From: Candidatus Aquiluna sp. UB-MaderosW2red
GTDB lineage: Bacteria > Actinomycetota > Actinomycetes > Actinomycetales > Microbacteriaceae
Reading direction: 5' to 3'
DNA length: 64,000 nt
NCBI RefSeq assembly: GCF_900100865.1
Contig: NZ_LT627734.1
Location: 1,116,001 to 1,180,000 of the forward strand
A program made the translations under genes and the position numbers. Shown in pieces: positions 36,248-45,436 of this stretch (its first letter is position 1; every line of letters starts with the position of its first letter). Below the pieces are notes generated by a model. The model searched no databases, was not told the DNA's origin, and was given only the letters and a program-made list of their open reading frames with translations.

Positions 36248-38089
36248 TTGACCCACTACGCCCGGGTCGTGGTCGAGTCGGATTTGCTGCAATTAGACAG
36301 AGAATTTGATTTCATAATTCCTGCACCACTAGAAAAAGAAGTTCGCTTTGGACAAAGGGTGAGCTTTTTATTAGGGCGGACAAAAAAGGAGCAAAGTGGA
36401 TTTGTAATTGGCGTGCTTGATCAAAGCGATTATGCAACCACTGAGCTGATCGCAATCACATCGACCATTCCAGTTCTAACCGAGGATTTATTTCAATTTT
36501 GCAAGGCCGTTTCTCTTAGGCAGTGCGTTGCGCTAGGCGAGATTCTAAAAGCTGCAATCCCAGATCATATGCCACGCTCAGGAGCCAAGGAATCCTTAGC
36601 TCCCAAAAGAATAGAGCCCCTCGAGCCGTTGGTCACTTTAGACGCACCGCTTACTCTGCGCTCGGCAGTTTTGAGCTCGGCTCGGACCGTGCCCGCGTTC
36701 GGAACAAATTACCCCGACTGGGCACTGTTATTTTTATTTCAGGCCCACCAGGTCCTCAGTCAAAATAAATCGGTCATTCTTATTGTTCCTGAGACTTCAG
36801 AAATTCAGATTCTCATCGAGATTGCGAAAAACCTGGGGCTAGCGGACTACCTAGTCGAGATGGGGCCTGGAGCAAAAAAATCGCTCCGATTTCAGGCCTT
36901 TCATAAATCCCTTGCGAACCGTGCAAGCCTTGTAATCGGAACTCGCTCAGCAATTTACGCCCCGGTGAATACACTCGGCCTGATCGCGCTATTTGATGAT
37001 TTGGATGAGAGTCTCAGGGAACAAGGATCGCCTTTTACTCACGCCCGCGAACTCGCCCTGATGCGCGCCGGCGATAATGTGCAGCTACTTTTTGCAGCAA
37101 ACTATCGCTCGGTGGAGATTCAGCGACTTATAAGTATTGGATACCTCAGTGACCACTCGGTGACACTTCCACCCCCGCGTATCTCTTTCACTGAGCCAGG
37201 CCCCAGGGTCGACGAGGCTGCCTTTCGATTAATTCGTGAGCGACTTCAATTCGGCCCCGTTTTGATCCTTATGCCTCGAAAAGGCAGTTCTGCGGCCGTC
37301 TTCTGTTCGAGTTGTGATGAAAAAATAAAGTGCAGACGTTGCGGAGGATGGATCTGGGAACCTAGCGCGAACCGATTCGAATGTCGAATTTGCAAGGTTG
37401 CTACTCAAAGCTGTGGCGCCTGTGGTGGGGCAAATTTTCGCAAGGGGAGAACTGGCAGTAGCCGCACGGTCAGCGAGCTCGGGAAAAGTTTTCCCCAGGT
37501 TCTGATTTCTGAGGCCACGGCCGATAGGCAGCCCAGCAATTTAAAAGAGGTCAATCAAATTATTGTCGCGACTCCAGGTGCCGCCCCAAGAATGACCCGG
37601 GGATACTCAGGAGTGGTGGTCCTGGATTCGGACGTGTGGCTTTCAATGCAGTCGATGCGGGCCGAGCTCAATGCAATAAGAGATTGGCAAGAGGCAATTG
37701 AACTAATGGCTCCTGATGGCCGCGCTGTCATTGCAGGATTGGGAAGCTTACTCGGCAAACCGCTGTCTCTGCAGCAACACAGGGAGCTCGCCATTCAGGC
37801 TCTAAACGAGCTATCGATTCTCAAGCTTCCCCCAGTGGTCCGAGTCTGTTTGCTAACAGGTAGCCCGGCAATCATCGAGGAAGCTCTTGATGCTTGCACT
37901 CGATTAGGTGCGACAGTACTTAGAAGCGACATGGCCATTGCAGAAGCCCTAATTAGCTTTGGTTACAACCTAGGTCCCGGAATCTCAAAGGAACTTAGGA
38001 CCCTGGCCCTGAAGACCAACGCGCGTCTGGTTGGGGCTAATAAAAGACGCGGACTGCGCATTGCCATGGATGATCAAGGCTCGCTGTAA
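36248..38089 (+). CDS. priA: PriA-like primosomal protein lacking helicase motifs
   Basis: 613-residue PriA homologue. The N-terminal DNA-binding region and a cysteine-rich zinc region (CSSC, CRRC, CRIC, CGAC, about residues 356-396) are kept, but the P-loop expected before about residue 165 is absent and the Walker B DEEH is replaced by FDDLDE. Actinobacterial PriA is known to be degenerate in this way, so it may act as a structural replication-restart factor rather than a helicase. TTG start abutting metK. Confidence 0.88.
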   Translation: MTHYARVVVESDLLQLDREFDFIIPAPLEKEVRFGQRVSFLLGRTKKEQSGFVIGVLDQSDYATTELIAITSTIPVLTEDLFQFCKAVSLRQCVALGEILKAAIPDHMPRSGAKESLAPKRIEPLEPLVTLDAPLTLRSAVLSSARTVPAFGTNYPDWALLFLFQAHQVLSQNKSVILIVPETSEIQILIEIAKNLGLADYLVEMGPGAKKSLRFQAFHKSLANRASLVIGTRSAIYAPVNTLGLIALFDDLDESLREQGSPFTHARELALMRAGDNVQLLFAANYRSVEIQRLISIGYLSDHSVTLPPPRISFTEPGPRVDEAAFRLIRERLQFGPVLILMPRKGSSAAVFCSSCDEKIKCRRCGGWIWEPSANRFECRICKVATQSCGACGGANFRKGRTGSSRTVSELGKSFPQVLISEATADRQPSNLKEVNQIIVATPGAAPRMTRGYSGVVVLDSDVWLSMQSMRAELNAIRDWQEAIELMAPDGRAVIAGLGSLLGKPLSLQQHRELAIQALNELSILKLPPVVRVCLLTGSPAIIEEALDACTRLGATVLRSDMAIAEALISFGYNLGPGISKELRTLALKTNARLVGANKRRGLRIAMDDQGSL

Positions 38090-38101
38090 ATTGGGGTGGT
38101 T

Positions 38102-39007
38102 ATGAGAATTATCTTTGCTGGAACCCCGGACAATGCGGCGCGGGCGCTGCGGTCAATCTCTCAGGAACACCAAGTGGTATTGGTGCTCACCCGCGAGGAC
38201 GCACCAATTGGCAGAAAAAAGGTGATGACTCAATCGGCAGTTGCTCTGGCAGCTCAGGAACTGGGATTATTAGTTCATAAAGCGAACCGAATCACTACAA
38301 CTGAATTGGCCGCACTTCAGGGCGCAGCGGCTGAACTGGGTGTGGTCGTGGCTTACGGTTGCATTTTGCCCCAAGCGGCTCTTGATGTATTGCCCTGGTG
38401 GAACATGCACTTTTCACTGCTGCCGAAATGGCGTGGTGCCGCGCCGCTGCAACGCTCGATCGCATCGGGCGGGGATGGGGCCGGGGTAACAATATTCGAG
38501 CTGGATAAAGGAATGGACACTGGGCCAATAATCTCTCAGCGAAGCATAGAGATAATGCCCGGTGAATCTACTTTGAATGCATTGCCACGCTTCACAAGCT
38601 TTGGAACAGAACTACTGCTGGCTGCGATGCACATTAGACCCGAACCCATTGAGCAGTCTGGAAATCCGACCTTCGCACCGAAAATCTCCCGTGCCGAAGG
38701 CAGGCTTGATTTCACTTTGCCCGCCCACCTAATCGCAAACCTGGTAGCTGCATTCAACCCCGAGCCGACCTGCTGGGCCGAGCTTGCAGGATCCCCGGTT
38801 CGCATTATTGAAGCCGTCGCACACCCCAGCGAGGAGGCCCTATCCCAAAATCTCTTGCCGGGACAGATTGCCGTTTTAGCGAAGAAGGTAATTGTTGGCT
38901 GCGGTCAAGGGATTCTCGAGCTGATCATTGTTCAACCAGCGGGTAAAAATCAAATGCCGGCAGCAGATTGGCAGCGAGGACTTAATGAGGGAGCAGCATT
39001 TGACTAA
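38102..39007 (+). CDS. fmt: Methionyl-tRNA formyltransferase
   Basis: Formylates initiator Met-tRNA. The 301-residue protein has FAGTPDNAARAL, the catalytic NMHFSLLPKWRGAAPLQ set (Asn, His) and GMDTGPI with the Asp. ATG 38102 has a GGGG about 5 bases upstream; GTG 38096 would add two residues. The peptide deformylase gene often found beside it is absent here. Overlaps rsmB by 8 bases. Confidence 0.95.
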   Translation: MRIIFAGTPDNAARALRSISQEHQVVLVLTREDAPIGRKKVMTQSAVALAAQELGLLVHKANRITTTELAALQGAAAELGVVVAYGCILPQAALDVLPWWNMHFSLLPKWRGAAPLQRSIASGGDGAGVTIFELDKGMDTGPIISQRSIEIMPGESTLNALPRFTSFGTELLLAAMHIRPEPIEQSGNPTFAPKISRAEGRLDFTLPAHLIANLVAAFNPEPTCWAELAGSPVRIIEAVAHPSEEALSQNLLPGQIAVLAKKVIVGCGQGILELIIVQPAGKNQMPAADWQRGLNEGAAFD

Positions 39008-40340
39008 TCCAAGGCAATTGGCACTTGATCTAATGAATCGAGTTGAGGAAACCGATAGTTATATAAATCTCCTACTTCCCAAGCTATTGGCCCGCGAGGA
39101 CCATATCACCGATGCGGACCGGGGATTAGTGCAAGAGCTGAGCTATGGCACCCTCAGGTGGAAAGGGCAGTACGAGGCCTTTATTGACGTGTTGACCCCG
39201 GGCAAGACGCTTTCCAAGCCGCTGAGGCTATGCCTTGGCCTTGGGATGCATCAGCTATTTCGCATGCGCATACCTCCCCATGCAGCGATCCATGAAAGCG
39301 TGGAACTTGTAAAAAAGTTTGAACCCAAGGCAGCTGGGCTCGCGAACGCAGTTTTGCGAAACGCGGAGCGTGCCGGTTTTGATTCACTGCTAAAACAATC
39401 CTTGGCAACTAAGGCTGGTCTAGATGAACTTGCGATTCGATATTCTCACCCCAGCTGGGTGGTTGGAGCCCTAAAATCCGCTTTGGAACTAGACGGTAAG
39501 GGTGCCGAACTAGAGGGACTTCTTGAATCAAATAATGAAACTCCACTGGTTCACCTAGCTGCGCTTCCAGGGGTGATTGGGCCGAATGAAACCTCCGCAG
39601 CGGATTATCTAGAGAGCTTGAACCTGGAGAGAGGCTTGGCCTCTCCGATTGGATTCATCGCCAGGGGCAACCCAGAACCACTTTTGGAACATCCGGGCGT
39701 AAAGGTTCAAGACCAAGGTTCCCAGCTGGTCGCGCTGGCCTTATTAGCGGTTGGCAACAAAGACGGCCAGTGGCTTGACATGTGCTCTGGGCCCGGGGGT
39801 AAGGCAGCCTTAATCGATGCGGACATTTCCTATTTCGGCGGCAGCTTAGATTGCTTTGAGCCGATTCCAAGGCGTGCTGAAATGGTTCGCCAAGCCCTAG
39901 GGCCGAATTCCAAAGCAAAGGTTTTTGTTGAATATGGTCAAAATGCAAAGCTGAACCATTACGACGCGGTGCTTCTAGATGCACCGTGCTCGGGACTTGG
40001 ATCGGTCAGGCGCAAGCCTGAATCGCGCTGGCGCAAGAAGCCCGAGCAACTGCCAGAGCTCATTAGATTGCAGCAAGAATTACTAGAGGCGGCTATCAAT
40101 TCTCTAAAATCCGGAGGAGTGGTGCTTTATTCGACTTGCTCACCGCTTATTCCAGAGACCAATTCGCAAATTAAGAAGGCCTTGGAAAAGCATCCCCAGA
40201 TGAGCTTGGAAAATTCAAACCAACTGTTGAATTCTCTAAATCCAAATTTACAACTCGGAGAAAAGCGAAAAACTACACAACTTTGGACACAGACTCACGG
40301 AACAGACGCGATGTTCATCGCAATTCTGAGAAAGGCCTAG
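39000..40340 (+). CDS. rsmB: 16S rRNA (cytosine-967-C5)-methyltransferase RsmB
   Basis: SAM-dependent RNA methyltransferase with an N-terminal NusB-like domain (about 1-130) and a catalytic domain with the SAM-binding CSGPGGKAALID and the catalytic cysteines in DAPCSGLGSVRRKP and YSTCS. I chose TTG 39000 (446 residues) because AGGGAG is 6 bases upstream and it overlaps the fmt stop by 8 bases; starts at 38985 or 38928 are possible but less likely. Its TAG is also the first half of the rpe -10. Confidence 0.92.
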   Translation: MTNPRQLALDLMNRVEETDSYINLLLPKLLAREDHITDADRGLVQELSYGTLRWKGQYEAFIDVLTPGKTLSKPLRLCLGLGMHQLFRMRIPPHAAIHESVELVKKFEPKAAGLANAVLRNAERAGFDSLLKQSLATKAGLDELAIRYSHPSWVVGALKSALELDGKGAELEGLLESNNETPLVHLAALPGVIGPNETSAADYLESLNLERGLASPIGFIARGNPEPLLEHPGVKVQDQGSQLVALALLAVGNKDGQWLDMCSGPGGKAALIDADISYFGGSLDCFEPIPRRAEMVRQALGPNSKAKVFVEYGQNAKLNHYDAVLLDAPCSGLGSVRRKPESRWRKKPEQLPELIRLQQELLEAAINSLKSGGVVLYSTCSPLIPETNSQIKKALEKHPQMSLENSNQLLNSLNPNLQLGEKRKTTQLWTQTHGTDAMFIAILRKA

Positions 40341-40343
40341 AGT
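40338..40343 (+). promoter_or_regulatory. rpe -10, leaderless type, overlapping the rsmB stop
   Basis: TAGAGT: its first three bases are the rsmB stop codon. It ends 6 bases before the rpe ATG, with no Shine-Dalgarno between. Confidence 0.4.
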
Positions 40344-40349
40344 GCTTTT

Positions 40350-41012
40350 ATGAAGTTACATCCCTCAATACTCAGCGCAGATTTTGCGAATTTGGAAGCA
40401 GAACTCCAAACCATATCTGCCGCCGATGCAATTCACGTAGACGTGATGGATAACCACTTTGTGCCAAACCTCACCTTTGGCCTCCAGATGGTGCAAAGAC
40501 TTCAGGAGGTTTCAGCGCTCCCACTTGATGTCCACCTAATGATCGAGAACGTGGACCGACTGGCGATTGAATACGCTCAGCTGGGGGTGGCTTCGGTCAC
40601 CTTCCACCTCGAAGCTTCTCAGAATCCCTTGGAGCTAGCCCGCCAAATTAGGGACACCGGATGCCAAGTCGGAGTGGCGCTAAAGCCGGGTACCGATCTG
40701 ACTCAGCTTAAAAACTTATTGAGCGAGATCGATCTTTTATTGGTGATGACCGTTGAGCCAGGTTTCGGGGGTCAACCGCTGATACCCGAAATGATCGAAA
40801 AAATATCCGAGGCAAGAAAGCTGATAGCGGCTCGGAATTACCCTGTAAAACTGCAGGTCGATGGGGGAGTCACCGCTTCGAATATTTACCAGCTCGCCCT
40901 GGCGGGAGCGGAGATTTTTGTCGCCGGATCCTCGGTTTTCGGCAAAAAGAATCGCAACCTTGAGATCAATAACCTCAGGGCTTTAGCTCAAGAAGGCGGA
41001 ATGGCTAGGTAA
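40350..41012 (+). CDS. rpe: Ribulose-phosphate 3-epimerase
   Basis: Interconverts ribulose 5-phosphate and xylulose 5-phosphate. The 220-residue TIM barrel has HPSILSADF, the metal-binding HVDVMDNHFVPN, DVHLMI and the phosphate-binding VDGGVT and AGSSVFG. No Shine-Dalgarno before ATG. Confidence 0.96.
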   Translation: MKLHPSILSADFANLEAELQTISAADAIHVDVMDNHFVPNLTFGLQMVQRLQEVSALPLDVHLMIENVDRLAIEYAQLGVASVTFHLEASQNPLELARQIRDTGCQVGVALKPGTDLTQLKNLLSEIDLLLVMTVEPGFGGQPLIPEMIEKISEARKLIAARNYPVKLQVDGGVTASNIYQLALAGAEIFVAGSSVFGKKNRNLEINNLRALAQEGGMAR

Positions 41013-41015
41013 CCT
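41010..41015 (+). promoter_or_regulatory. hisE -10, leaderless type, overlapping the rpe stop
   Basis: TAACCT: its first three bases are the rpe stop. It ends 6 bases before the hisE ATG; no Shine-Dalgarno is seen. Confidence 0.4.
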
Positions 41016-41021
41016 AGTCTC

Positions 41022-41285
41022 ATGAAATCCTTTAATGACCTCTACGCCGAATTATTGGCTAAAGATATAGCGCGTCCCGAGGGCTCGGCCAGTGCGGAAC
41101 TGCTAAATCAGGGTGTTCATGCGATAGGCAAAAAGCTCGTTGAGGAGGCAGCCGAAGTCTGGATCGCAAGCGAATACGAGTCAGATGAGGCCTTGGCTCT
41201 TGAAGCCTCGCAACTCATCTACCACCTGCAACTAATTTTGATAGCTAGAAAAATCCCCATGTCAATGGTCGAGGAGAGGCTCTAA
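41022..41285 (+). CDS. hisE: Phosphoribosyl-ATP pyrophosphatase
   Basis: Second step of histidine synthesis. The 87-residue helical protein has the KKLVEEAAEVWIA metal-binding motif with its paired glutamates. TAATG junction with hisG. It is separate from hisI, which lies four genes into the cluster. Confidence 0.93.
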   Translation: MKSFNDLYAELLAKDIARPEGSASAELLNQGVHAIGKKLVEEAAEVWIASEYESDEALALEASQLIYHLQLILIARKIPMSMVEERL

Positions 41286-42127
41286 TGCTCAGAGTTGCAG
41301 TTCCGAATAAAGGAATTCTTTCCGAATCAGCAATTTCCATGCTCAGGGAAGCTGGCTACGCGGTCAGACGCGACACCCAGGAACTGCACCTGGTTGATGA
41401 AGATAATCAAATCGAGTTTTTCTACCTCAGACCCCGGGATATTGCGACTTATGTTGGCTCGGGTTCCTTGGATGCCGGTTTTACCGGCTTGGACCTCTTG
41501 CACGACTCCGAATCCGAGGCTCAAGAAATTGCCGATTTGGGTTTTGGGGCTTCCACCTTTAGGTTTGCAGCCCCCGAATCCGCCGGTTTTTCTAAAATCA
41601 GTGACCTAAGCGGGAAGCGACTAGCCACCGCTTACCCCACCCTGATAGCTAATTTTTTGAATCAACACGGGGTAAAAGCTGAGTTGATAAAGCTTGACGG
41701 AGCCGTTGAGTCCGCAGTAAAGCTCGGCGTGGCGGATGCTGTTGCCGATGTGGTCTCTACCGGGAACACTTTGCGTAAGGCGGGGCTCCAGATATTTGGA
41801 CCGGTAATTTTGCGATCCACCGCAAGGCTTATTGCAGCTCCGGGTAAGTCAGCGGATGCCGCAAAGTTGCTAAGACGACTTCAGGGCGTGCTGGTAGCCA
41901 GGAAGTTTGTAATCTTTGACTTTGACTGCCCGATTGAGCTTTTGGATCTTGCCGTAGCCGTCACCCCCGGCATCGAATCTCCCACCATATCGCCGCTAGC
42001 CGATGCTAAATGGGTAGCGGTCAGGTCGTTGGTGCCGGCAGCAGAGACAAACCAAAAAATGGACGAACTCTACGAATTAGGGGCGCGCGCAATTTTGGTC
42101 AGTGCCATTCACGCAGCGAGAATCTAG
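41285..42127 (+). CDS. hisG: ATP phosphoribosyltransferase, long form
   Basis: First, committed step of histidine synthesis. At 280 residues it is the long form with a C-terminal ACT-like domain (about 205-280) that normally binds histidine for feedback inhibition. The N-terminus [11 protein letters not shown] and the PRPP-binding [16 protein letters not shown] are clear. No hisZ is needed. Shares one base with hisF. Confidence 0.94.
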   Translation: MLRVAVPNKGILSESAISMLREAGYAVRRDTQELHLVDEDNQIEFFYLRPRDIATYVGSGSLDAGFTGLDLLHDSESEAQEIADLGFGASTFRFAAPESAGFSKISDLSGKRLATAYPTLIANFLNQHGVKAELIKLDGAVESAVKLGVADAVADVVSTGNTLRKAGLQIFGPVILRSTARLIAAPGKSADAAKLLRRLQGVLVARKFVIFDFDCPIELLDLAVAVTPGIESPTISPLADAKWVAVRSLVPAAETNQKMDELYELGARAILVSAIHAARI

Positions 42128-42882
42128 TGCCGGCAATCCGAATCATTCCGTGTTTGGATGTCGCAGCTGGCCGCGTAGTCAAAGGGGTTAACTTCGAAAA
42201 TCTTCGTGATAGTGGAGATCCGATAGAGCTCGCAGCCAGCTATTTCGAATCGGGTGCCGATGAGCTGACATTCTTGGATGTTGCGGCCACCAACGAAAAT
42301 CGGGGCACCATGCTGCAATTGGTTCAAAGCTGTGCGGAGCAGGTTTTTATCCCGTTGACCGTGGGCGGGGGGATACGCCAACTCTCCGATGTTTCGAATT
42401 TATTGGCTCACGGTGCCGACAAGGTTTCAGTTGGTTCCGCTGGACTTTCAAGGCCCGCTCTACTTTCTGAAATCGCTCGCGAATACGGCTCCCAGGTGCT
42501 AGTTATTTCACTAGACATAAAGCGCTCCGACACCAAGAGTGGTTTTGGTGTCACCTCCAATGGCGGCCGAGAGCTAACCGATAAAGATGCATTTGAGTGG
42601 ATCAAAGAGGTTCAAGATCTCGGAGCTGGCGAACTATTGGTGAACTCGATTGATGCCGATGGCACCAAAAATGGCTTCGATATTGAACTTATCGAAGGCG
42701 TGCGAAAAATCAGCGTGGTGCCCATCATCGCATCTGGTGGTGCTGGCAAAGTCTCTGATTTTGTTGCTGCCGCGCTAGCTGGGGCGGATGCACTTCTCGC
42801 TGCAAGCGTTTTTCACCAGGGCAGCTTCACTATTGCCGATGTAAAAAATGAACTCCGCGCGAAAGGGGTAGTGGTTCGATGA
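42127..42882 (+). CDS. hisF: Imidazole glycerol phosphate synthase subunit HisF
   Basis: Cyclase subunit that, with HisH, makes imidazole glycerol phosphate. From GTG 42127 the protein has 251 residues with D11 (IPCLDV) and the second catalytic Asp in VISLDIKR. An open frame back to 42010 overlaps hisG and is rejected. hisH and hisA are not adjacent, unlike in many his operons. Overlaps hisI by 4 bases. Confidence 0.95.
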   Translation: MPAIRIIPCLDVAAGRVVKGVNFENLRDSGDPIELAASYFESGADELTFLDVAATNENRGTMLQLVQSCAEQVFIPLTVGGGIRQLSDVSNLLAHGADKVSVGSAGLSRPALLSEIAREYGSQVLVISLDIKRSDTKSGFGVTSNGGRELTDKDAFEWIKEVQDLGAGELLVNSIDADGTKNGFDIELIEGVRKISVVPIIASGGAGKVSDFVAAALAGADALLAASVFHQGSFTIADVKNELRAKGVVVR

Positions 42883-43202
42883 GGTCCCTAGTTTTAGATA
42901 AAGTCAATTTCGACAAAAATGGACTGGTCCCAGTTGTTGTTCAGGATGAGTTGACTAATCAGGTGTTGATGCTTGCATTTATGAATCGAGAGAGCGTTTT
43001 GGAAACGATGCAACTCGGGCAGATGGTTTACTATTCTCGGTCTCGTGGCGCCAGGTGGCACAAGGGTGAAACTAGTGGCAATTTCCAAAATGTAAAGTCA
43101 CTCTGGCTTGATTGTGATCAGGACACCATTTTGGCTAGGGTCACCCCTATGGGCCCAGCTTGCCATAACGGCACCACAAGTTGCTTTGAGGAACCGAAGT
43201 GA
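42879..43202 (+). CDS. hisI: Phosphoribosyl-AMP cyclohydrolase
   Basis: Third step of histidine synthesis, 107 residues, monofunctional. Metal-binding WLDCDQDT and the cysteines in [12 protein letters not shown] are present. ATGA overlap with hisF, and its TGA overlaps the trpE GTG by 4 bases, physically linking the his and trp genes. Confidence 0.95.
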   Translation: MRSLVLDKVNFDKNGLVPVVVQDELTNQVLMLAFMNRESVLETMQLGQMVYYSRSRGARWHKGETSGNFQNVKSLWLDCDQDTILARVTPMGPACHNGTTSCFEEPK

Positions 43203-44686
43203 TCTCTTTAGATGAGGCCCGAGAGCTGGCTATCGAATACAACGTAATTCCACTTAGCAAGAGATTATTCTCGGGCACTGAAACTCCGGTTGGTATTTAC
43301 CAGAAACTTGCAAAGACCAACCCCAACACCTTCTTACTTGAATCAGCAGAGCAGGGGGTCTGGGGTCGCTATTCCTTCATCGGGCTCAAATCGCGCGGCC
43401 AATTAATAGCCGACGATTCGGGCGTCAGATTCGAAGGGATAGATTCCGCACTTCCAGATTCAAGCGAACTAATCACAAACCCCCTTGAGGCGCTCGAGCA
43501 AATGCAATCCTCCTGGAGATCCTCACCAACAGACTTTCCACTAAATTCGGGCCTGGTCGGATTTCTAAGCTGGGGGGCGGTGAACTTTATCGAGAAGCTG
43601 CCAACATCCAAGCCGGCGGACTATCAAATACCGCTTTACGCATTTAATCAGTTTTCCGAATTGATTGTTATGGACCACAAAACTGCAGAACTGATTGTGG
43701 TTGCGGTGATGCACCTAGAATCCGGGGCTGACCTAGAGTCAAAATACGAATTGGCACAATCTCAAATCCACGAATTAGTGCTGCGGCTGAGTGAGCCCAC
43801 TGAGTCTTTGATTAGCGAGCCAAATTGGCCCGAGCCCAGCTTTATAAAGCGCACTGCGAAGGCCGATTACCTGAGTCAAATAGCGCAAGCCAAAGAGCAC
43901 GTGCGCGCCGGAGATGTATTTCAGGTTGTGATTTCTCAACGTTTTGATCATGAAATTACAGTAGATGCCCTGGAGGTCTATCGGGCGCTGCGCGCTGTGA
44001 ATCCCAGCCCCTACATGTACCTACTCAGGTTCCAGGATGTTCTTGGGGATTTCTCAATCGTCGGATCCTCCCCAGAAGCACTTGTGAAGATTTCGGGAGC
44101 CAGCGCAATAATGCACCCAATTGCCGGCTCGCGCCCAAGAGGCAAGGACACCCAAAGCGATATCGCTCTGGCCGAGGAATTGCAAAAGGACGAGAAGGAG
44201 CGCAGCGAGCACTTGATGCTGGTGGATCTGGCGAGAAACGACCTTCTCAAAGTCTGCGACCCAGACTCAGTGCACGTCAGCGAGTACATGCAGGTCCACC
44301 GTTTTAGCCACATCATGCACCTGGTTTCAACCGTTGAGGGGAAACTCTCAAAGGGCATGGGGCCAGTTTCATGTCTTCGAGCGACCTTTCCGGCCGGAAC
44401 GCTCTCAGGAGCCCCTAAGCCTAGAGCGCTGGAAATTATTCACGAGTTGGAACCCAGCTATCGAGGCCTTTTCGGAGGCGTAGTCGGATATTTTGACTTT
44501 CAAGGGAACTCAGATTTGGCAATTGCGATAAGAACTGCATTGATTCGTGATGGAATTGCACATGTACAAGCCGGTGCAGGAATCGTGTTGGATTCAAACC
44601 CAGAGAGTGAATATGCGGAAACTGAAGCGAAGGCAGCCGTCGTGCTGAGGGCGATAGCAGCAGCGAATGCGATGGGTCATGCGTAG
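43199..44686 (+). CDS. trpE: Anthranilate synthase component I
   Basis: Makes anthranilate from chorismate with TrpG. The 495-residue protein has the feedback-related LLES motif near the N-terminus and the catalytic core with GTLSGAPKPRALEII and RTALI. GTG start on the hisI stop. trpG and trpD are not in the window. Overlaps the next gene by 8 bases. Confidence 0.95.
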   Translation: MISLDEARELAIEYNVIPLSKRLFSGTETPVGIYQKLAKTNPNTFLLESAEQGVWGRYSFIGLKSRGQLIADDSGVRFEGIDSALPDSSELITNPLEALEQMQSSWRSSPTDFPLNSGLVGFLSWGAVNFIEKLPTSKPADYQIPLYAFNQFSELIVMDHKTAELIVVAVMHLESGADLESKYELAQSQIHELVLRLSEPTESLISEPNWPEPSFIKRTAKADYLSQIAQAKEHVRAGDVFQVVISQRFDHEITVDALEVYRALRAVNPSPYMYLLRFQDVLGDFSIVGSSPEALVKISGASAIMHPIAGSRPRGKDTQSDIALAEELQKDEKERSEHLMLVDLARNDLLKVCDPDSVHVSEYMQVHRFSHIMHLVSTVEGKLSKGMGPVSCLRATFPAGTLSGAPKPRALEIIHELEPSYRGLFGGVVGYFDFQGNSDLAIAIRTALIRDGIAHVQAGAGIVLDSNPESEYAETEAKAAVVLRAIAAANAMGHA

Positions 44687-45176
44687 GCCCTTAATTCTGG
44701 GTGCAATTTTCACCGCACTGTGGTGGATTATTGCGGTTATTCCTTGGTACGACTTTGGAGTAGAGACACTGGCTGGCACTCAGCTTTACCCACAACTTCA
44801 GATTCTTGCCAGCATCACATTGATAACTGTCTTTATTGCCGGGTATTACAAAAAAGCGCGCTGGATTCTCGGACTGGGTGTTCTAGCCTCGGGTTTTGTT
44901 AGCTACTTGCTTTTGACCACTAACCCCAAAATGCAAAATGCATTTGGGGATCTGATTGCAAAACTTACCGCGCAGGTGAGCATTGACCCCTCGGCAACAA
45001 CTTACGATTATCAGAGCACAATTTGGCCCCAAGTGGCCTTGGTTTTAGTAATCATCTCCACCTCATTACTAACCATCGCTTTATTTGCAAAGTGGCAACC
45101 CCGAGCCAAGCGCAGCGAGGGTGCCGACGCTAACCCCGAGGACCCCAAGTCGCTTTGGGATGAGCAAGAAAACTAA
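44679..45176 (+). CDS. Trp-region conserved membrane protein
   Basis: About 165 residues with roughly four membrane spans and an acidic, charged C-terminal tail (KSLWDEQEN). Matches the family of conserved membrane proteins found beside trpE/trpC in actinobacteria; function unknown, with a transport or membrane role sometimes suggested. I place the start at ATG 44679, giving an 8-base overlap with trpE; ATG 44667 is possible. Confidence 0.8.
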   Translation: MRRPLILGAIFTALWWIIAVIPWYDFGVETLAGTQLYPQLQILASITLITVFIAGYYKKARWILGLGVLASGFVSYLLLTTNPKMQNAFGDLIAKLTAQVSIDPSATTYDYQSTIWPQVALVLVIISTSLLTIALFAKWQPRAKRSEGADANPEDPKSLWDEQEN

Positions 45177-45192
45177 TTGCTAGAATCAGCAA
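45177..45192 (+). promoter_or_regulatory. Extended -10 inside an inverted repeat before the trpC region
   Basis: TTGCT (45177-45181) and AGCAA (45188-45192) flank an extended -10, TGC-TAGAAT (hexamer 45181-45186). No convincing -35. The AAAGGAG of the next gene follows. It may drive the small membrane protein and trpCBA. Confidence 0.45.
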
Positions 45193-45211
45193 GAGAAAAA
45201 GGAGAACTCAG

Positions 45212-45436
45212 ATGACTTATAAGGGTGCAGATCCAGGCCACGGTAACTCAATTGCAGCTTGGGTAACGGTAACAATCATCTTGTTCGCATTTTGCGTTGG
45301 GACTCTTTTTTTCTACCTGGACATTCCCGAAGTAGTTTGGGCATCCGCGGCAGTTGCTGCCCTGGGTCCGGTTGTTGGAATAGTGCTTCGCACCAGAGGG
45401 TACGGCGTATCTGGTCAAAAAAATAAAAATCACTAG
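45212..45436 (+). CDS. HGxxPAAW-type small membrane protein
   Basis: Protein of 74 residues with the family signature near the N-terminus in the variant form HGNSIAAW (Ile in place of the usual Pro), then two membrane spans (about 16-38 and 44-62) and a basic tail. Family function is unknown; it typically lies beside trpC in actinobacteria. AAAGGAG is 7 bases before the ATG, one of the best ribosome-binding sites in the window. Shares one base with trpC. Confidence 0.85.
   Translation: MTYKGADPGHGNSIAAWVTVTIILFAFCVGTLFFYLDIPEVVWASAAVAALGPVVGIVLRTRGYGVSGQKNKNH

Noticed and set aside
42010-42126. 39-residue N-terminal extension of HisF
   Set aside because: Lies within hisG; HisF normally begins just before the IPCLDV strand, which GTG 42127 gives.
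45177-45211. Trp attenuator or leader peptide
   Set aside because: No Trp-codon cluster and no terminator hairpin with a T-run.
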